Shown: positions 25,568 to 36,302 of the stretch, in pieces
How positions within the stretch are numbered: position 1 is the first letter of the stretch
Layout of the letters: the number at the start of each line of letters is the position of its first letter
Origin: Candidatus Villigracilis proximus
Lineage (GTDB): Bacteria; Chloroflexota; Anaerolineae; Anaerolineales; Villigracilaceae
Assembly: GCA_016715195.1 (NCBI GenBank)
Contig: JADKBB010000021.1
Span: 1-57,140, forward strand
Length of the DNA: 57,140 nucleotides
Direction: 5' to 3'
The notes under the pieces: model-generated
Database searches by the model: none
The model's input: the letters and a program-made list of their open reading frames with translations, nothing else
Told to the model about the DNA's origin: nothing
Translations under genes and position numbers: made by a program

Positions 25568-27730
25568 ATGATCAACAACTCACAAATCCCTCCCCTTGAA
25601 GATCCAACCCAGGAAGCTCAGGAACCCACCGTCCTTGACTTGTATAAATCAGTCACAAAGGACTGGGGTTCCTTCTTTAATTTCATCCGCTCGTTGTGGG
25701 ATGCGCGCCGTCGTGAAGAACTCGACCGCGCTTTGGTCAATGAAGTGGCGCAGCACTATGTGTCAGAACCAATGCCGGAACAGCCTGTGCGCGTTTCTTA
25801 TTTTCCGTGGCGTTCCCTGCTGGCGTTTTTTCTGGCGCTCGGCGCACAATCTTTATTGGAGCCGCAAAATCGTCAGACAAATATTGCTGTTGTTTTATAC
25901 GTCCTCGCGGCAGGGGTTTGCATCTGGGCCTATTTCAAAAATGAATGGCATCTGCCTGCCCTGCCTGTGACCTGGCAAACATCCGATGATCTGAGCACAC
26001 GCACGATCCCGTTTTTACTGTCCATTGTTTTGGCGTTGACAGCCTTCTGGTTTTTTGGCGGCGGCGTATTTACCCTCGTCAATGTTTTGCTGTGGCTGCT
26101 TGCGATCGGTTTTCTATTTTGGGGCTTATGGGTCAAACGTCCAAAAATCGAACAGGAAAATAATCCTGAAACACGCACAAAAAAGATGTTATGGAGCGCG
26201 CTTGTTCTCAGTGTATTTGCCGTCACGATTTTCTTTCGCCTGTACCAGATCGACTCTGTCCCAGCTGAACCGTTCAGCGATCATGCCGAAAAAATACTGG
26301 ATGTCTATGACATCTCGCAGGGTGAATATAAAATTTTCTTCCCGCGCAATACCGGCCGTGAAGCTTTTCAAATGTACTGGACTCTGCTTGTCGCCAATGT
26401 TTTCGGCACGGGGCTTTCCTTTCTGAGCCTCAAGCTTGGCACGGCGCTGTTGGGTATTTTGACAATTCCGTATGTGTATCTATTGGGGAAGGAATATGGC
26501 GGTTCGCGCGTGGGGCTGTTTGCGCTTGCTCTTTTTGGAATTGCCTACTGGCCGAATGTGATCTCGCGGATCGGACTTCGCTTCCCTTTATATCCGCTCT
26601 TCACTGCGCCAACGCTCTTTTACTTAATCCGCGGCCTGCGTACCCGGAACCGAAATGATTTTCTGCTCTCAGGCATTTTTCTGGGACTTGGTTTGCATGG
26701 GTATAGTCCATTTCGTATGGTTCCCATTCTGGTGGTGGCAGCCTTTATTATTTATGTGATTCATGTCCGTTCAAAAGAGAATCGTCAACAGGCGTTGTTG
26801 TGGCTGGTGATTCTTGCGGTCACTTCGCTTTTTGTTTTCCTTCCTCTATTGCGTTATTTGCTGGCGAACCCGGATATCTTTGGGTATCGCGCCATGACCC
26901 GCCTCACATCTGCTGAGGCGGCGCTGCCCGGCCCGGCGTGGGAGATATTTCTTTCAAACTTAATGAACGGTTTGTTGATGTTCAATTGGGACAATGGAAG
27001 TATCTGGGTGCATTCCGTGCCAATGCGTCCGGCTTTGGATGTGGTGGCGGGTGCGTTGTTTGTGATCGGTATCCTTTTATTAATTGTGCGTTATATCCGT
27101 CAGCTTGATTGGCGCGATCTGTTTTTGCTGATTTCCATTCCTGTGCTGTTGATGCCGTCTGTTCTTTCGCTGGCTTTTCCGGCAGAAAATCCTTCTTTGA
27201 ATCGTACAGGCGGGGCGGCGGTGGCGGTATTCATTGTCAGCGCGCTGGCTCTCGACGGGTTTGTATCAAGCCTGAGCGGGGTACGAAGCGGGAGGCGGGC
27301 CTTCGTCGCTTATGGGGTGACGGCGCTTTTATTCGCCGCATCCGCTTTTCAAAATTATGATCTTGTCTTCAATAAATTTAATGAAAACTTTAAGGGCGGC
27401 GCGTGGAATACTTCTGAGATGGGTAGATTGATCAGTGAGTTTCGTGATAAAAACGGTCAGACCGATTCAGTGTGGATCGTACCTTTCCCGTATTGGGTGG
27501 ATACGCGTTTGCCGGGTGTTTGGGCGGGGATTCCGAATCGTGATTTTGCGCTCTGGCCTGAAAATTTTGCTGAGACACTCAATGTGCCCGGGCCAAAACT
27601 GATCATGTATCGAGTGGACGATCTGGAAACTGAGAATGCTCTTAAAGTTCTCTACCCGAATGGCGTATTCTCCCGCTATACTTCCAGTTATCCTGATAAG
27701 GATTTTATGGTGTTGAGGATCGAGCGGTAA
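25568..27730 (+). CDS. GT39-type polytopic glycosyltransferase (GT-C fold)
   Basis: A 720-residue protein with a soluble cytosolic N-terminal extension (about residues 1-75) and about a dozen hydrophobic segments. The first large outside loop has the acidic SDHAEK that matches the D/E catalytic motif of GT-C enzymes such as PMT/ArnT, which use polyprenyl-phosphate sugars. LHGYSPFRMVP is a further family-like block. The C-terminal part after residue 600 (SVWIVPFPYWVDTRLPG) is a soluble outside domain. Start ATG lacks a clear ribosome site. First of four such giants in a row; role in envelope glycosylation inferred. Confidence 0.8.
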   Translation: MINNSQIPPLEDPTQEAQEPTVLDLYKSVTKDWGSFFNFIRSLWDARRREELDRALVNEVAQHYVSEPMPEQPVRVSYFPWRSLLAFFLALGAQSLLEPQNRQTNIAVVLYVLAAGVCIWAYFKNEWHLPALPVTWQTSDDLSTRTIPFLLSIVLALTAFWFFGGGVFTLVNVLLWLLAIGFLFWGLWVKRPKIEQENNPETRTKKMLWSALVLSVFAVTIFFRLYQIDSVPAEPFSDHAEKILDVYDISQGEYKIFFPRNTGREAFQMYWTLLVANVFGTGLSFLSLKLGTALLGILTIPYVYLLGKEYGGSRVGLFALALFGIAYWPNVISRIGLRFPLYPLFTAPTLFYLIRGLRTRNRNDFLLSGIFLGLGLHGYSPFRMVPILVVAAFIIYVIHVRSKENRQQALLWLVILAVTSLFVFLPLLRYLLANPDIFGYRAMTRLTSAEAALPGPAWEIFLSNLMNGLLMFNWDNGSIWVHSVPMRPALDVVAGALFVIGILLLIVRYIRQLDWRDLFLLISIPVLLMPSVLSLAFPAENPSLNRTGGAAVAVFIVSALALDGFVSSLSGVRSGRRAFVAYGVTALLFAASAFQNYDLVFNKFNENFKGGAWNTSEMGRLISEFRDKNGQTDSVWIVPFPYWVDTRLPGVWAGIPNRDFALWPENFAETLNVPGPKLIMYRVDDLETENALKVLYPNGVFSRYTSSYPDKDFMVLRIER

Positions 27731-27772
27731 TTTGTCCACGTGGTTTTGTGGCGAAGCGGCTAAAAAATAAAT

Positions 27773-30700
27773 ATGAATAATTTTAAAAACGAAAAATACG
27801 CATGGTTGTATGATCTGCTTTTTATTCTTGTCCTGCTGATGGCGGGATATTTGCGTTTTGCTGGCGTGGGGTGGGGCGAAGGATATCACCAGCATCCAGA
27901 TGAATTGTTTCTCAGTGGTGTGCTGGGAAGTTTGCGGGCGCAGACGTGTGAGATTCCGCTGATGCCTGTGGATGCCTGCCCTGAGGATCAAAAACGCTGG
28001 ATGGGTATTGGTGAATATTTTGACACGGATAATTCCACGCTTAACCCATATAACAGCGGATACTCGTTCTTTGTGTATGGGACGTTTCCGCTGACGATCA
28101 CGCGTTTTATCGCTGAAGCTTTTGGCGCGGATGATCTTGAGACGTTGAAATTTCTGTCACGTGAGATGTCTGCGCTGGCTGACCTGTTTACGATATTTAT
28201 TTTATATTTAATGGTTTCCGGTTTGTATGGGCGGCGCATCGGTTTGTTCGCGGCCGCCTTTTCTTCGCTGGCTGTGATGCAAATTCAACAGTCTCATTTT
28301 TTCACCACAGATCTGTTTACAAATATGTTCATGTTCCTCGCTCTGGGGATCGTCATGCTGATCGTGGAGTATAGGGAGAAATCCGGCGAGCGGGATGCAG
28401 TGGAATATAAGCCTGAAGTGGAGGAAGAGGAAAGCGAAGGGTTAATGCTTGTGAAGCATATTGCTTCAGAGACACACAGTTCGCTGCCGGAATTCCAGTC
28501 AACGCGCACAAGTTCCTATGGGTTGGGAATTTTGCTTCATCCGCTTTTTCTGCTCAGTATCGGGTTTGGGTTGGCGCTTGGCATGGCGATGGCTTCCAAG
28601 ATCAACGCGGCAGCGCTGGCGCTTATGCTGCCGTGCGCTTTTTTGATCCGATATTTCTTTGTCAAAAAAGATGCAAGCAATGAGGCGTTAAAATTAATTC
28701 TCATTTGTTTGGTGGCGGGCGGCATCGCAACGATCATTTCCTTCCGCATTTTTCAGCCGTACGCATTCAGCGGACTGGGGCTGAATCCGCAGTGGGTTGC
28801 GAATATTGCCGAACAGCGCGCACAGGCCGCCGGCTCTGATCTGCCCTGGAATTTGCAATGGGCGCGTCGCACGCATTTGTACTCGTTTCAAAACCTGACC
28901 GTTTGGGGGCTTGGGCTTCCTCTTGGCATTCTGGCCTGGGCGGGATTTTTGCTGATGGGCTGGCGGATTCTTAAAGGGGAGTACAAACATTTATTGTTAT
29001 GGGGCTGGACGGCATTTTACTTCGGCTGGCAGTCCATGCAATTTAATCCGACCATGCGTTATCAACTGCCGGTCTATCCGCTTTTGTGTATGATGGCGGC
29101 CTGGTTTATTTTTGAACTTCCCAAATTAAACAATCCAAAAAATCGGGTTAATTTATTCGGCACTCTTGCCGCCACGCTTGGCGTGGTTGTGTTGATCTCA
29201 ACCACGATCTGGGCTTTTGCGTTTCAAAGTATTTATTTGCGCGATGAACCGCGCATTGCCGCTTCACGCTGGCTTTTCCAAAATGCTCCGGGCCCGGTCA
29301 ATATTGAAATTGAGACCGCAGACCGTGGTGTGTATAACCAGCCTTTGCCGATTCCGAGTGACATGGTGATTCAGCGCGAAGTGGTGTTTTCGACCACCTT
29401 TGTCCCCCGTTATGATGGACAGGTTTCTGAGATCGTTTTCGGCCACGCGCTGGATTTTGATGTGCCCCCCTCAACCATTGTGTTGACTCTGTCTGCTTCA
29501 TCCGCACCGGATGAGGTTTTGGCGCGCGCTTCACAGTTGGTGGATTTGGATAACAAAAAAGATTTGCGCGGGCCTTCTGTTACTTTTTCTTTGGATAACA
29601 AAGTTACGCTTGTAAAAGACCAGCCTTATCTTTTGAAGATCGAGACTTTGGGAAGCGGACTGGTGATCAGCGGCTCTGCCCTTGCCAATGAGACAGACTA
29701 CGACTGGGGACTGCCCTTCCGTATTGACGGGTACGATGCGTTTGGTGGTATCTATCGCGGCGATCTGAATTTACAAGTCTATTGGGATGACAATGCCGAC
29801 AAACTAAATCGTTATGTGCAGACTCTTTCTCAATCTGACTACATCATCATCCCGACCAATCATCAGTACGCGCAGATCACACGCATACCGGAACGCTATC
29901 CGCTGACCACTTTGTATTACCGTGAACTGTTGGGGTGCCCAGTGGGTGCGGATATTATCAAATGCTACAATGCCGCGCAGCCCGGACAATATAAGGGCAG
30001 CCTGGGTTTTGAATTGGTGGAAGTGTTTGAGACTTATCCCACATTTGGTCCACTGGTGATCAATGATGGGACCGCTGAAGAAGCGTTTACTTTTTACGAT
30101 CATCCCAAGGTTTTTATCTTCAAAAAATCTGACGATTTTGATGCGGCGAAAGTGCAGTCTGTGCTTGGCACAGTTGATTTATCAAAAGTGGTTCGGCTTA
30201 CGCCAGATCAGGCCGGTGATTATAAGGATTTAATGCTGCCGGATACACGTCTTGCACAGCAGCGCGCGGGCGGCACATGGTCTGAGTTATTTAATTATGA
30301 TTGGATTCAGAATCAATATCCATTTGTGGGGGTGTTGATCTGGTATTTGTTTATCTTTGTTCTGGGGCTTTTTGCCTATCCGATTGCCCGGCTGGCTTTA
30401 CCCGGGATTCGTCAGTACGCGTATCCGCTTGGGCGTATTGTGGGTTTGGTCTTGCTGGCCTGGCTGGCGTGGATGGGCGGCTCGGTTGGTATACCGTTTA
30501 CGCGAGTCTCCATCAGTGTGGCGTTTGTCATTGTCGCTGGGGCAGGCATCGGGTTATGGTTGATGCGCAAAGAGCAGTTCAAAGCGGATTGGGATTCCAA
30601 TCGCAGATTCTTTGTGATGGTGGAAATCCTCTTTCTTGTCTTCTTCCTGATCGATCTTTTGATCCGGCTCGGCAACTCGGATATGTGGCATCCGTCGAAG

Positions 30701-32713
30701 GGCGGCGAGCGGCCAATGGACTTTTCGTATTTCAATGCAGTGTTGAAGAGTACGAGCTTTCCGCCTTATGATCCGTGGTACGCGGGCGGCTATATTAATT
30801 ATTACTATTATGGTTTTGTGTTGGTCGGCACGCCGGTTAAATTGTTGGGCGTTGTGCCTTCGATCGCTTATAACTTTATTCTGCCAACCTGGTTCGCGTT
30901 GATCGCCATTGGCGCGTTTACGATCGGCTGGAATTTGATGGAAAAAGACAGGGATGAAAATTCATCTCTGATCTCCGGCCTCGCGGCTTCTGTGATGACG
31001 ATTTTGCTTGGAAATCTTGGCACGCTCAAATTGATCTTCCTTGGGTTTCAACGAATCGCCGCGCCGCAAGGCAATGTGCCGGTGGACGCAACTTTCGTGG
31101 AGAAATGGATTCTGGCCGTGAAGGGATTGGCGCTGGCTTTCGCGGGCGCGGGGCTGCCGATCGGGCGCGGTGACTGGTATTGGAATCCCAGCCGTGTGAT
31201 TCCTGCGCCGAATGATGTGGAGCCGATCACGGAATTTCCGCTCTTTACGTTTCTGTTCAGCGATATGCACGCGCATATGATCGTCATGCCGTTAACTTTG
31301 TTTGTCATTGCGTGGTCGGTTTCATTTATTAAATCACGCGCGCAGATGACGCGCGCTGAGTGGGTCGCCGCTTTTGGAATTGGCGCGTTGGTCATTGGCG
31401 CGTTACGCCCCACCAATACCTGAGATTTATATACTTTCTTTCCGCTGGCGGCGCTGGCTGTGATTTACACACTCTATCGCAATTTTGAATGGAAAGGCCG
31501 TTTCAATTTACCCGATGGGCTGGGGCGTGCAATGGTTGCCTTGGCTGCGGTTGGTTTATTGTATGTGCTTGGTTCTTTACTGTATTCGCCTTTTACCTAT
31601 TGGTACAGTTTGGGCTATGGCGCAGTAGACCCGTGGAAGGGTTCGCATACACCCATTTCATCCTATCTCACGCAATGGGGCTTGTTCCTCTTTATCATTA
31701 CGGCCTGGTTCGCATGGGAAACCCGCGAGTGGATGGCATCCACGCCTGTTTCAAACTTAAAGAAACTACGCGCCTACGCCCTGTTGATCGAGATCGGATT
31801 GGCTGTTTTCATTGCCCTGCTTTTATTTATGGCCGTCGAAAGCGTGCGCATTGGCTGGCTGGCGATTCCGCTTGCCGCCTGGGCTGCGATCTTAATTCTG
31901 CGCCCCGATATGCCGGATGTGAAGCGCGGTGTTTTGTTAATGATTGGCACAGCGCTTGCCCTAACCATTGCAGTTGAAGTGGTGGTACTGGTCGGTGATA
32001 TTGGCCGCATGAACACGGTTTTCAAATTGTACTTACAAGCTTGGATGCTGCTTGCCATCAGCGCCGCCGCCGCCTTTGGCTGGCTGTTGAACGAATTTCC
32101 GTTTTGGAATTTGCGCTGGCGTACGATCTATCAAACCGGCTTGTACGCGTTACTGGCAGGCGCATTTTTATTTACCATTACCGCTACAACCGATAAGATC
32201 AGCGACCGCTTAAATTCAGAAGTGCCGCACACATTAGACGGCATGACCTTTATGAAATATTCCCAGCACTGGGATGGTCAACCGATGGAACTGAGCGAAG
32301 ACTACAACGCCATCCGCTGGCTTCAGGACAATGTAAAAGGCTCTCCTGTTATTGTGGAAGCCAACTGTTCAGAATATCGTTGGTGTACACGCATCACCAT
32401 CTACACCGGCTTGCCGGGTGTGGTCGGCTGGAACTGGCATCAACGTCAGCAGCGCGGATTTGCATCCACAGATGTGCAGCAGCGGGTGGATGAGATCGGC
32501 ATGTTCTACAACACACTTGATCTTGAATCTGCGCGCGCCTTTCTGAAAAAATATCAGGTTCAATATATTGTTGTAGGTCAGCTTGAAAAAAATATCTATC
32601 CGTCACTTGATCCTGCTTTAAATAATTTTGCCAAGTTTGAGTTATATGACGGCAAATACTGGAAGACGGTCTATCACGATCAGAATACAACCATCTACGA
32701 GGTCTTGCCATGA
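27773..32713 (+). pseudogene. Giant GT-C + YYY (DUF2298) fusion with an in-frame TGA
   Basis: Reads as one 1,646-codon frame broken only by TGA at 31421-31423 (codon 1217). Residues 1-560: GT39-like membrane part with HQHPDELF in the first outside loop (acidic catalytic motif). About 560-830: outside beta-rich domain. About 843 onward: the Chlor_Arch_YYY/DUF2298 region with FPPYDPWYAGGYINYYYYG near residue 996. Just before the stop the text is LRPTNT, after it DLYTFFPLAA in the same frame. The neighbouring paralogue (33731) has LNTWDILVG at this place, so TGG became TGA. If real, about 430 residues are lost; a sequencing error or readthrough are alternatives. The stop at 32713 overlaps the next ATG. 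Confidence 0.8.
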
Positions 32714-33063
32714 TCCTGCACATTACATCAAAGAGCGAATGGGCCGCAGCGCAAACACGCGGTGAGTACAGCGCGCCGAGTTTGCAAACCGAAGGTTTCA
32801 TTCATTGCTCCACTGAAGATCAGGTTCTGCATGTGGCGAATGCTTTTTATGCCGGGCGCACTGACCTCGTGTTATTGAAACTCGACGAAGCACAACTCAA
32901 GCCCGAGCTTAAGTGGGAACCGCCTGCCGGACTTCCTGCCCCGGGCATTTCTGACTCCGATAAATTTCCGCACATCTTTGGCCCCATCAACTTAACCGCA
33001 GTCGCATCTGTGCTTAACTTTCCGCCTGATCCTGATGGCAACTGGCATTCTCTCCCTTTATGA
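32710..33063 (+). CDS. DUF952 family protein
   Basis: 117-residue small protein starting with ILHITSKSEWAAAQ and containing GFIHCSTEDQVLHVAN and LLKLD, the signature pattern of DUF952 (PF06108). Biochemical role is not established; the fold resembles ADP-ribosyl-transferase-like or glutathione-S-transferase-linked small domains in some proposals, so I leave it open. ATG overlaps the stop of the giant gene by 4 bases, and its own stop overlaps the next ATG by 4, which indicates translational coupling of three genes. Confidence 0.85.
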   Translation: MILHITSKSEWAAAQTRGEYSAPSLQTEGFIHCSTEDQVLHVANAFYAGRTDLVLLKLDEAQLKPELKWEPPAGLPAPGISDSDKFPHIFGPINLTAVASVLNFPPDPDGNWHSLPL

Positions 33064-33680
33064 TTTCTCCCGTCTCATCTGAGATATTGATCCGCCCCGC
33101 CCGGCCGGAAGACGCCGCCTTCGTCGCGGACATGCTTTATCTCTCCATGGGCAAACTGGCAGACTATCTTTTTGAGAATGCAAAACAACCGGCACATACA
33201 CTTATAAAAAAAATGGTCACTCGCAATGCCGGCCGATTTGGTTTTGAAATTACCTTTATTGCCGAAGCAGATGGCGAACCGTTGGGTGCATTGGTTGTTT
33301 GTGAAGGCGCAAAACTTGATTCGCTCAATCTGGCTGTGGTTCCAAATATTTTTTCGGTTATGGGATTGGTCCCCGCCTTGCGTTTTCTTTGGCGCGGATA
33401 CGCTCTCCCCGGCGGACGGGAAGCTGAAAAAGATGAATATTACATCAGCAATCTTGGTGTCTCTGCCGCATCACAAGGGCGCGGCATTGGCTCACAATTG
33501 ATGACATTTGCCGAAGAGAGAGCACAGTCTGTATCTCTGAAAAAATGCGCCTTGGTGGTTGGGCTTTATAATAAAAACGCATTGCGCTTATATCAACGCC
33601 TCGGATATCAGATCGTTGAAACAATTTCACACCCAAATGAATATCTTGGGTATCACCGTATGGTTAAACAACTATCTTAA
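33060..33680 (+). CDS. GNAT-family N-acetyltransferase
   Basis: 206 residues. Starts IRPARPEDAAFVADM, a usual GNAT beginning, and has the acetyl-CoA pyrophosphate loop GVSAASQGRGIGSQLM near residue 140, followed by LVVGLYNKNALRLYQRLGYQ, the classic late GNAT block. Transfers an acetyl group to an amine; the target could be protein, amino sugar or small molecule. Location inside the envelope locus makes an amino-sugar substrate possible. Coupled to DUF952 by ATGA overlap. A short-word repeat follows the stop. Confidence 0.9.
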   Translation: MISPVSSEILIRPARPEDAAFVADMLYLSMGKLADYLFENAKQPAHTLIKKMVTRNAGRFGFEITFIAEADGEPLGALVVCEGAKLDSLNLAVVPNIFSVMGLVPALRFLWRGYALPGGREAEKDEYYISNLGVSAASQGRGIGSQLMTFAEERAQSVSLKKCALVVGLYNKNALRLYQRLGYQIVETISHPNEYLGYHRMVKQLS

Positions 33681-33683
33681 CTT

Positions 33684-33726
33684 GCAGCTTGTCCACTGAT
33701 AACTGATAACTGATTACTGGATATCC
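33684..33726. repeat. Degenerate word repeat with (CTGATAACTGATTA)-like units
   Basis: GTCCACTGATAACTG, ATAACTG and ATTACTG words in tandem directly before the ATG of the next YYY gene. Confidence 0.65.
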
Positions 33727-33730
33727 CCCA

Positions 33731-36268
33731 ATGACCGCATTCATCACCTGGTACTTCATCATCACTTTGCTCGGCTGGTTAACTTTTCCGCTGATGCACA
33801 CTTTATTTCCCGCACTTGCTGATAGAGGGTACACCCTCGCGCGCACTGCGGGACTATTGATCTGGGGCTATGTCTTCTGGCTCTTCGCTTCACTCGGCAT
33901 CGCACAAAATGACATGGGCGGAATCCTGCTGGCGCTCGCTGTTCTGGTTGGGATAAGTATTTTTTCGATCATAAATCGAAGATCAGAAGTTGTAAATTTT
34001 CTCAGATCGAATCTCCCTCTCATTCTCACTACTGAAATTTTATTTTTTATTGCCTTCGCCTTCCTCGCCTTTGTCCGTTCTGCCAACCCCGCGTTGACCA
34101 GCACCGAGCAGCCGTTGGAATTGGCGTTCATCAACGGCATTTTGCGCTCGCCCACATTTCCACCTCAAGACCCGTGGCTTTCAGGCTATGGCATTTCTTA
34201 TTATTACTTTGGCTACGTGATGACCGCCATGCTTGCGCGGTTATCCGGCATCGTCGGCAGCATGGCTCATAACCTGATGACCGCGCTCATCTTTGCCCTT
34301 GGTGCCCTTGGCGCTTATGGAATTGTCTACAACCTGCTTTCAACAACAGACCACGGACGACAAACCATAGACCGTGATGAAAGATCTGATGGCGAAGAAT
34401 CTCCCACTGTCCACCGTCCACTGTCCACTGCTTATGCTCTCCTCGCTCCGCTCTTCCTGCTGCTCGTCGCCAATTTTGAAGCGTTGCTTGAAGTCTTGCA
34501 TCGCCGCGGATTATTTTGGGTAAAAGATTCGATCACCGGTGAATACACCAGTGTCTTCTGGAAATGGCTGGACATGAAAGAATTGTCCTTTGCTCCGCTC
34601 GAACCTTTCCAGTGGACTCCCGACCGTTATCTCTGGTGGTGGCGCGCTTCACGTGTTGTACAAGATTACGACATGCTTGGCAATCATCGTGAAGCGATCG
34701 ATGAATTCCCCTTCTTCTCCTTCCTGCTCGGTGATTTGCATCCGCATGTGCTTGCCATCCCGTTTAGTTTACTGGCAATTGCCGTCGCGTTGAATCTGTT
34801 CCTTGGCGGTTTTCGCGGCACGATCAGAATCTTTGGCGCGCGTTTGCATATCAGCTACACAGGCTTTCTATTCTCCGCCCTCGTCATCGGCGGACTGGCC
34901 TTCCTCAACACATGGGATATTCTCGTCGGCGCCACATTAATTATCCTGGCCTATGTCTTCGCTCGCGCACGTGAAGACGGCTGGCGCTGGGATCGCCTCG
35001 AAGATCTGTTTCTGCTTAGCCTGCCGCTCGGCATTCTTTCCGTTATTTTATATTTTCCGTTTTATCTTGGCTTTTCATCACAGGCCGGCGGAATCCTGCC
35101 AAACGTCATGAATCCCACCCGCGGCGCTCATCTCTGGGTTATGTGGGGCACGTTATTAATTCCCATCTTTGCCTATCTTATTTACTCTGGCGTTAACTTT
35201 GGAGTGCAGGAGTCTGGAGTGCAGGAGCTTGCTCCTGCAACCAAACGAAAACCCAACTGGAAACTCGGCATCTCCCTCGGCCTCGGCTTTGCCCTCCTGC
35301 TCTGGATTCTCTCCTGGGCCATCGGCTGGGTCGGCTCTCTTATCGAAAAAGATTTTGTATTCATGTTCCTTTCTTCGCAAGGCATGTCCGCCAGTCAATT
35401 TTTCAATGCCACCACCCTGCGCAGATTAACCTACATCGGCAGTCTCATCACCCTGCTTGCAATTTTAATTCCATCGCTCGCCTATTTGTTTGCAGATAAT
35501 CACAAATTGCAAATTGAAAATCCTCAAGTCGTCAATCGTCAATCATCAATCGTCAATCAATTCACCCTGCTCCTTCTCACGCTCGGCACCATCCTTGTCC
35601 TTGTTCCTGATTTTGTTTATCTGCGTGACCAGTTTGGATATCGCATCAATACCATCTTTAAATTTTATTATCAGGCATGGATGTTATGGAGTCTTGTCGC
35701 CGCATTTGCAACCGCATATTTATTTCAAAACTTACGGGGATTAAAGGATATTCTTTTCCGTATATTGATCGGTCTGGTAATTTTTGCAGGCTTGCTGTAC
35801 CCGGCATTTGGCTTGCTTAACAAGACAAATGATTTCAAACCAACCTATGGTTTCACACTTGATGACTTTGACCGCATCCGCCGTGAGAACCCCGATGAAG
35901 CCGCCGCCATCGATTTTTTGCGTACCGTGCCGGATGGAGTCATCGCCGAAGCTGTTGGAGATGGCTATAGCGGTTATGCCCGCATTTCCGCACATACGGG
36001 TCTGCAAACGGTCATCGGCTGGCCTGGTCACGAAGCGCAGTGGCGCGGAACTTACGAGCCGCAAGGCTCCCGCCGCGATGACATGACCACGCTCTACACC
36101 ACCGCCCGTTGGGAAGAAGTGCAAGCTATTATTGATCGCTACGATATTCGTTATATATATATCGGCACTCTGGAATATATATCCATGCCGGTCAACCAGG
36201 AAAAATTTCAACTTCACCTTAAGCCCATCTTTCAACAAGGCGGCGTGGTGATTTACGAAGTACCATAA
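33731..36268 (+). CDS. Chlor_Arch_YYY/DUF2298 polytopic membrane protein
   Basis: 845 residues, about 16 hydrophobic segments. Family landmarks: FPPQDPWLSGYGISYYYFGYV near residue 145, EFPFFSFLLGDLHPHVLAIP near 325, and LNTWDILVG near 395 (the intact form of the site mutated in the giant paralogue). The YYY family is known from Chloroflexota and archaea and is regarded as GT-C-like; function unproven. Odd: three loops are encoded by degenerate word repeats (34345-34430, 35203-35240, 35507-35565), e.g. the hydrophilic stretch TTDHGRQTIDRDERSD, where the paralogue has a much shorter loop. No clear ribosome site. Confidence 0.85.
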   Translation: MTAFITWYFIITLLGWLTFPLMHTLFPALADRGYTLARTAGLLIWGYVFWLFASLGIAQNDMGGILLALAVLVGISIFSIINRRSEVVNFLRSNLPLILTTEILFFIAFAFLAFVRSANPALTSTEQPLELAFINGILRSPTFPPQDPWLSGYGISYYYFGYVMTAMLARLSGIVGSMAHNLMTALIFALGALGAYGIVYNLLSTTDHGRQTIDRDERSDGEESPTVHRPLSTAYALLAPLFLLLVANFEALLEVLHRRGLFWVKDSITGEYTSVFWKWLDMKELSFAPLEPFQWTPDRYLWWWRASRVVQDYDMLGNHREAIDEFPFFSFLLGDLHPHVLAIPFSLLAIAVALNLFLGGFRGTIRIFGARLHISYTGFLFSALVIGGLAFLNTWDILVGATLIILAYVFARAREDGWRWDRLEDLFLLSLPLGILSVILYFPFYLGFSSQAGGILPNVMNPTRGAHLWVMWGTLLIPIFAYLIYSGVNFGVQESGVQELAPATKRKPNWKLGISLGLGFALLLWILSWAIGWVGSLIEKDFVFMFLSSQGMSASQFFNATTLRRLTYIGSLITLLAILIPSLAYLFADNHKLQIENPQVVNRQSSIVNQFTLLLLTLGTILVLVPDFVYLRDQFGYRINTIFKFYYQAWMLWSLVAAFATAYLFQNLRGLKDILFRILIGLVIFAGLLYPAFGLLNKTNDFKPTYGFTLDDFDRIRRENPDEAAAIDFLRTVPDGVIAEAVGDGYSGYARISAHTGLQTVIGWPGHEAQWRGTYEPQGSRRDDMTTLYTTARWEEVQAIIDRYDIRYIYIGTLEYISMPVNQEKFQLHLKPIFQQGGVVIYEVP
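34345..34430 (+). repeat. Word repeat inside the YYY coding sequence
   Basis: About 86 bases of CCACGGAC, CCATAGACCG and GTCCACCGTCCACTGTCCAC words, read in frame as a hydrophilic loop at about residues 206-233. Same word family as the intergenic copies at 1922, 3073 and 54220. Confidence 0.75.
35203..35240 (+). repeat. GGAGTGCAGGAG repeat inside the YYY coding sequence
   Basis: Two GGAGTGCAGGAG units, the second running into GCTTGCTCCTGCA, which pairs back as a hairpin. Encodes GVQESGVQELAPAT in a loop. A relative, GGAGTGCAGGGCTTGTG, occurs in the phosphotransferase gene at about 51245. Confidence 0.6.
35507..35565 (+). repeat. CGTCAATCATCAATC repeat inside the YYY coding sequence
   Basis: AAATTGCAAATTG followed by several (CGTCAATC/ATCAATC) units, read in frame as NRQSSIVNQ between two membrane segments. 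Confidence 0.7.
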
Positions 36269-36289
36269 CCCCACTCAATTTAAACCGAT

Positions 36290-36295
36290 TACAAT
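36290..36295 (+). promoter_or_regulatory. -10 box TACAAT for the 567-residue membrane protein
   Basis: GATTACAATTG, 7 bases before the ATG, no ribosome site. Leaderless start inferred. Confidence 0.5.
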
Positions 36296-36302
36296 TGCCC
36301 CC

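Noticed and set aside
30301..30771. 156-codon plus-strand frame within the giant GT-C/YYY gene
   Set aside because: Overlaps the well-supported frame with TM and YYY features; Cys/Trp-rich text typical of an off frame.
31421..31423. Selenocysteine at the TGA
   Set aside because: The paralogue has Trp, not Cys, and no SECIS-like hairpin directly follows.
33684..33726. CRISPR array
   Set aside because: Units are 7-9 bases, degenerate and without spacers; no cas genes.
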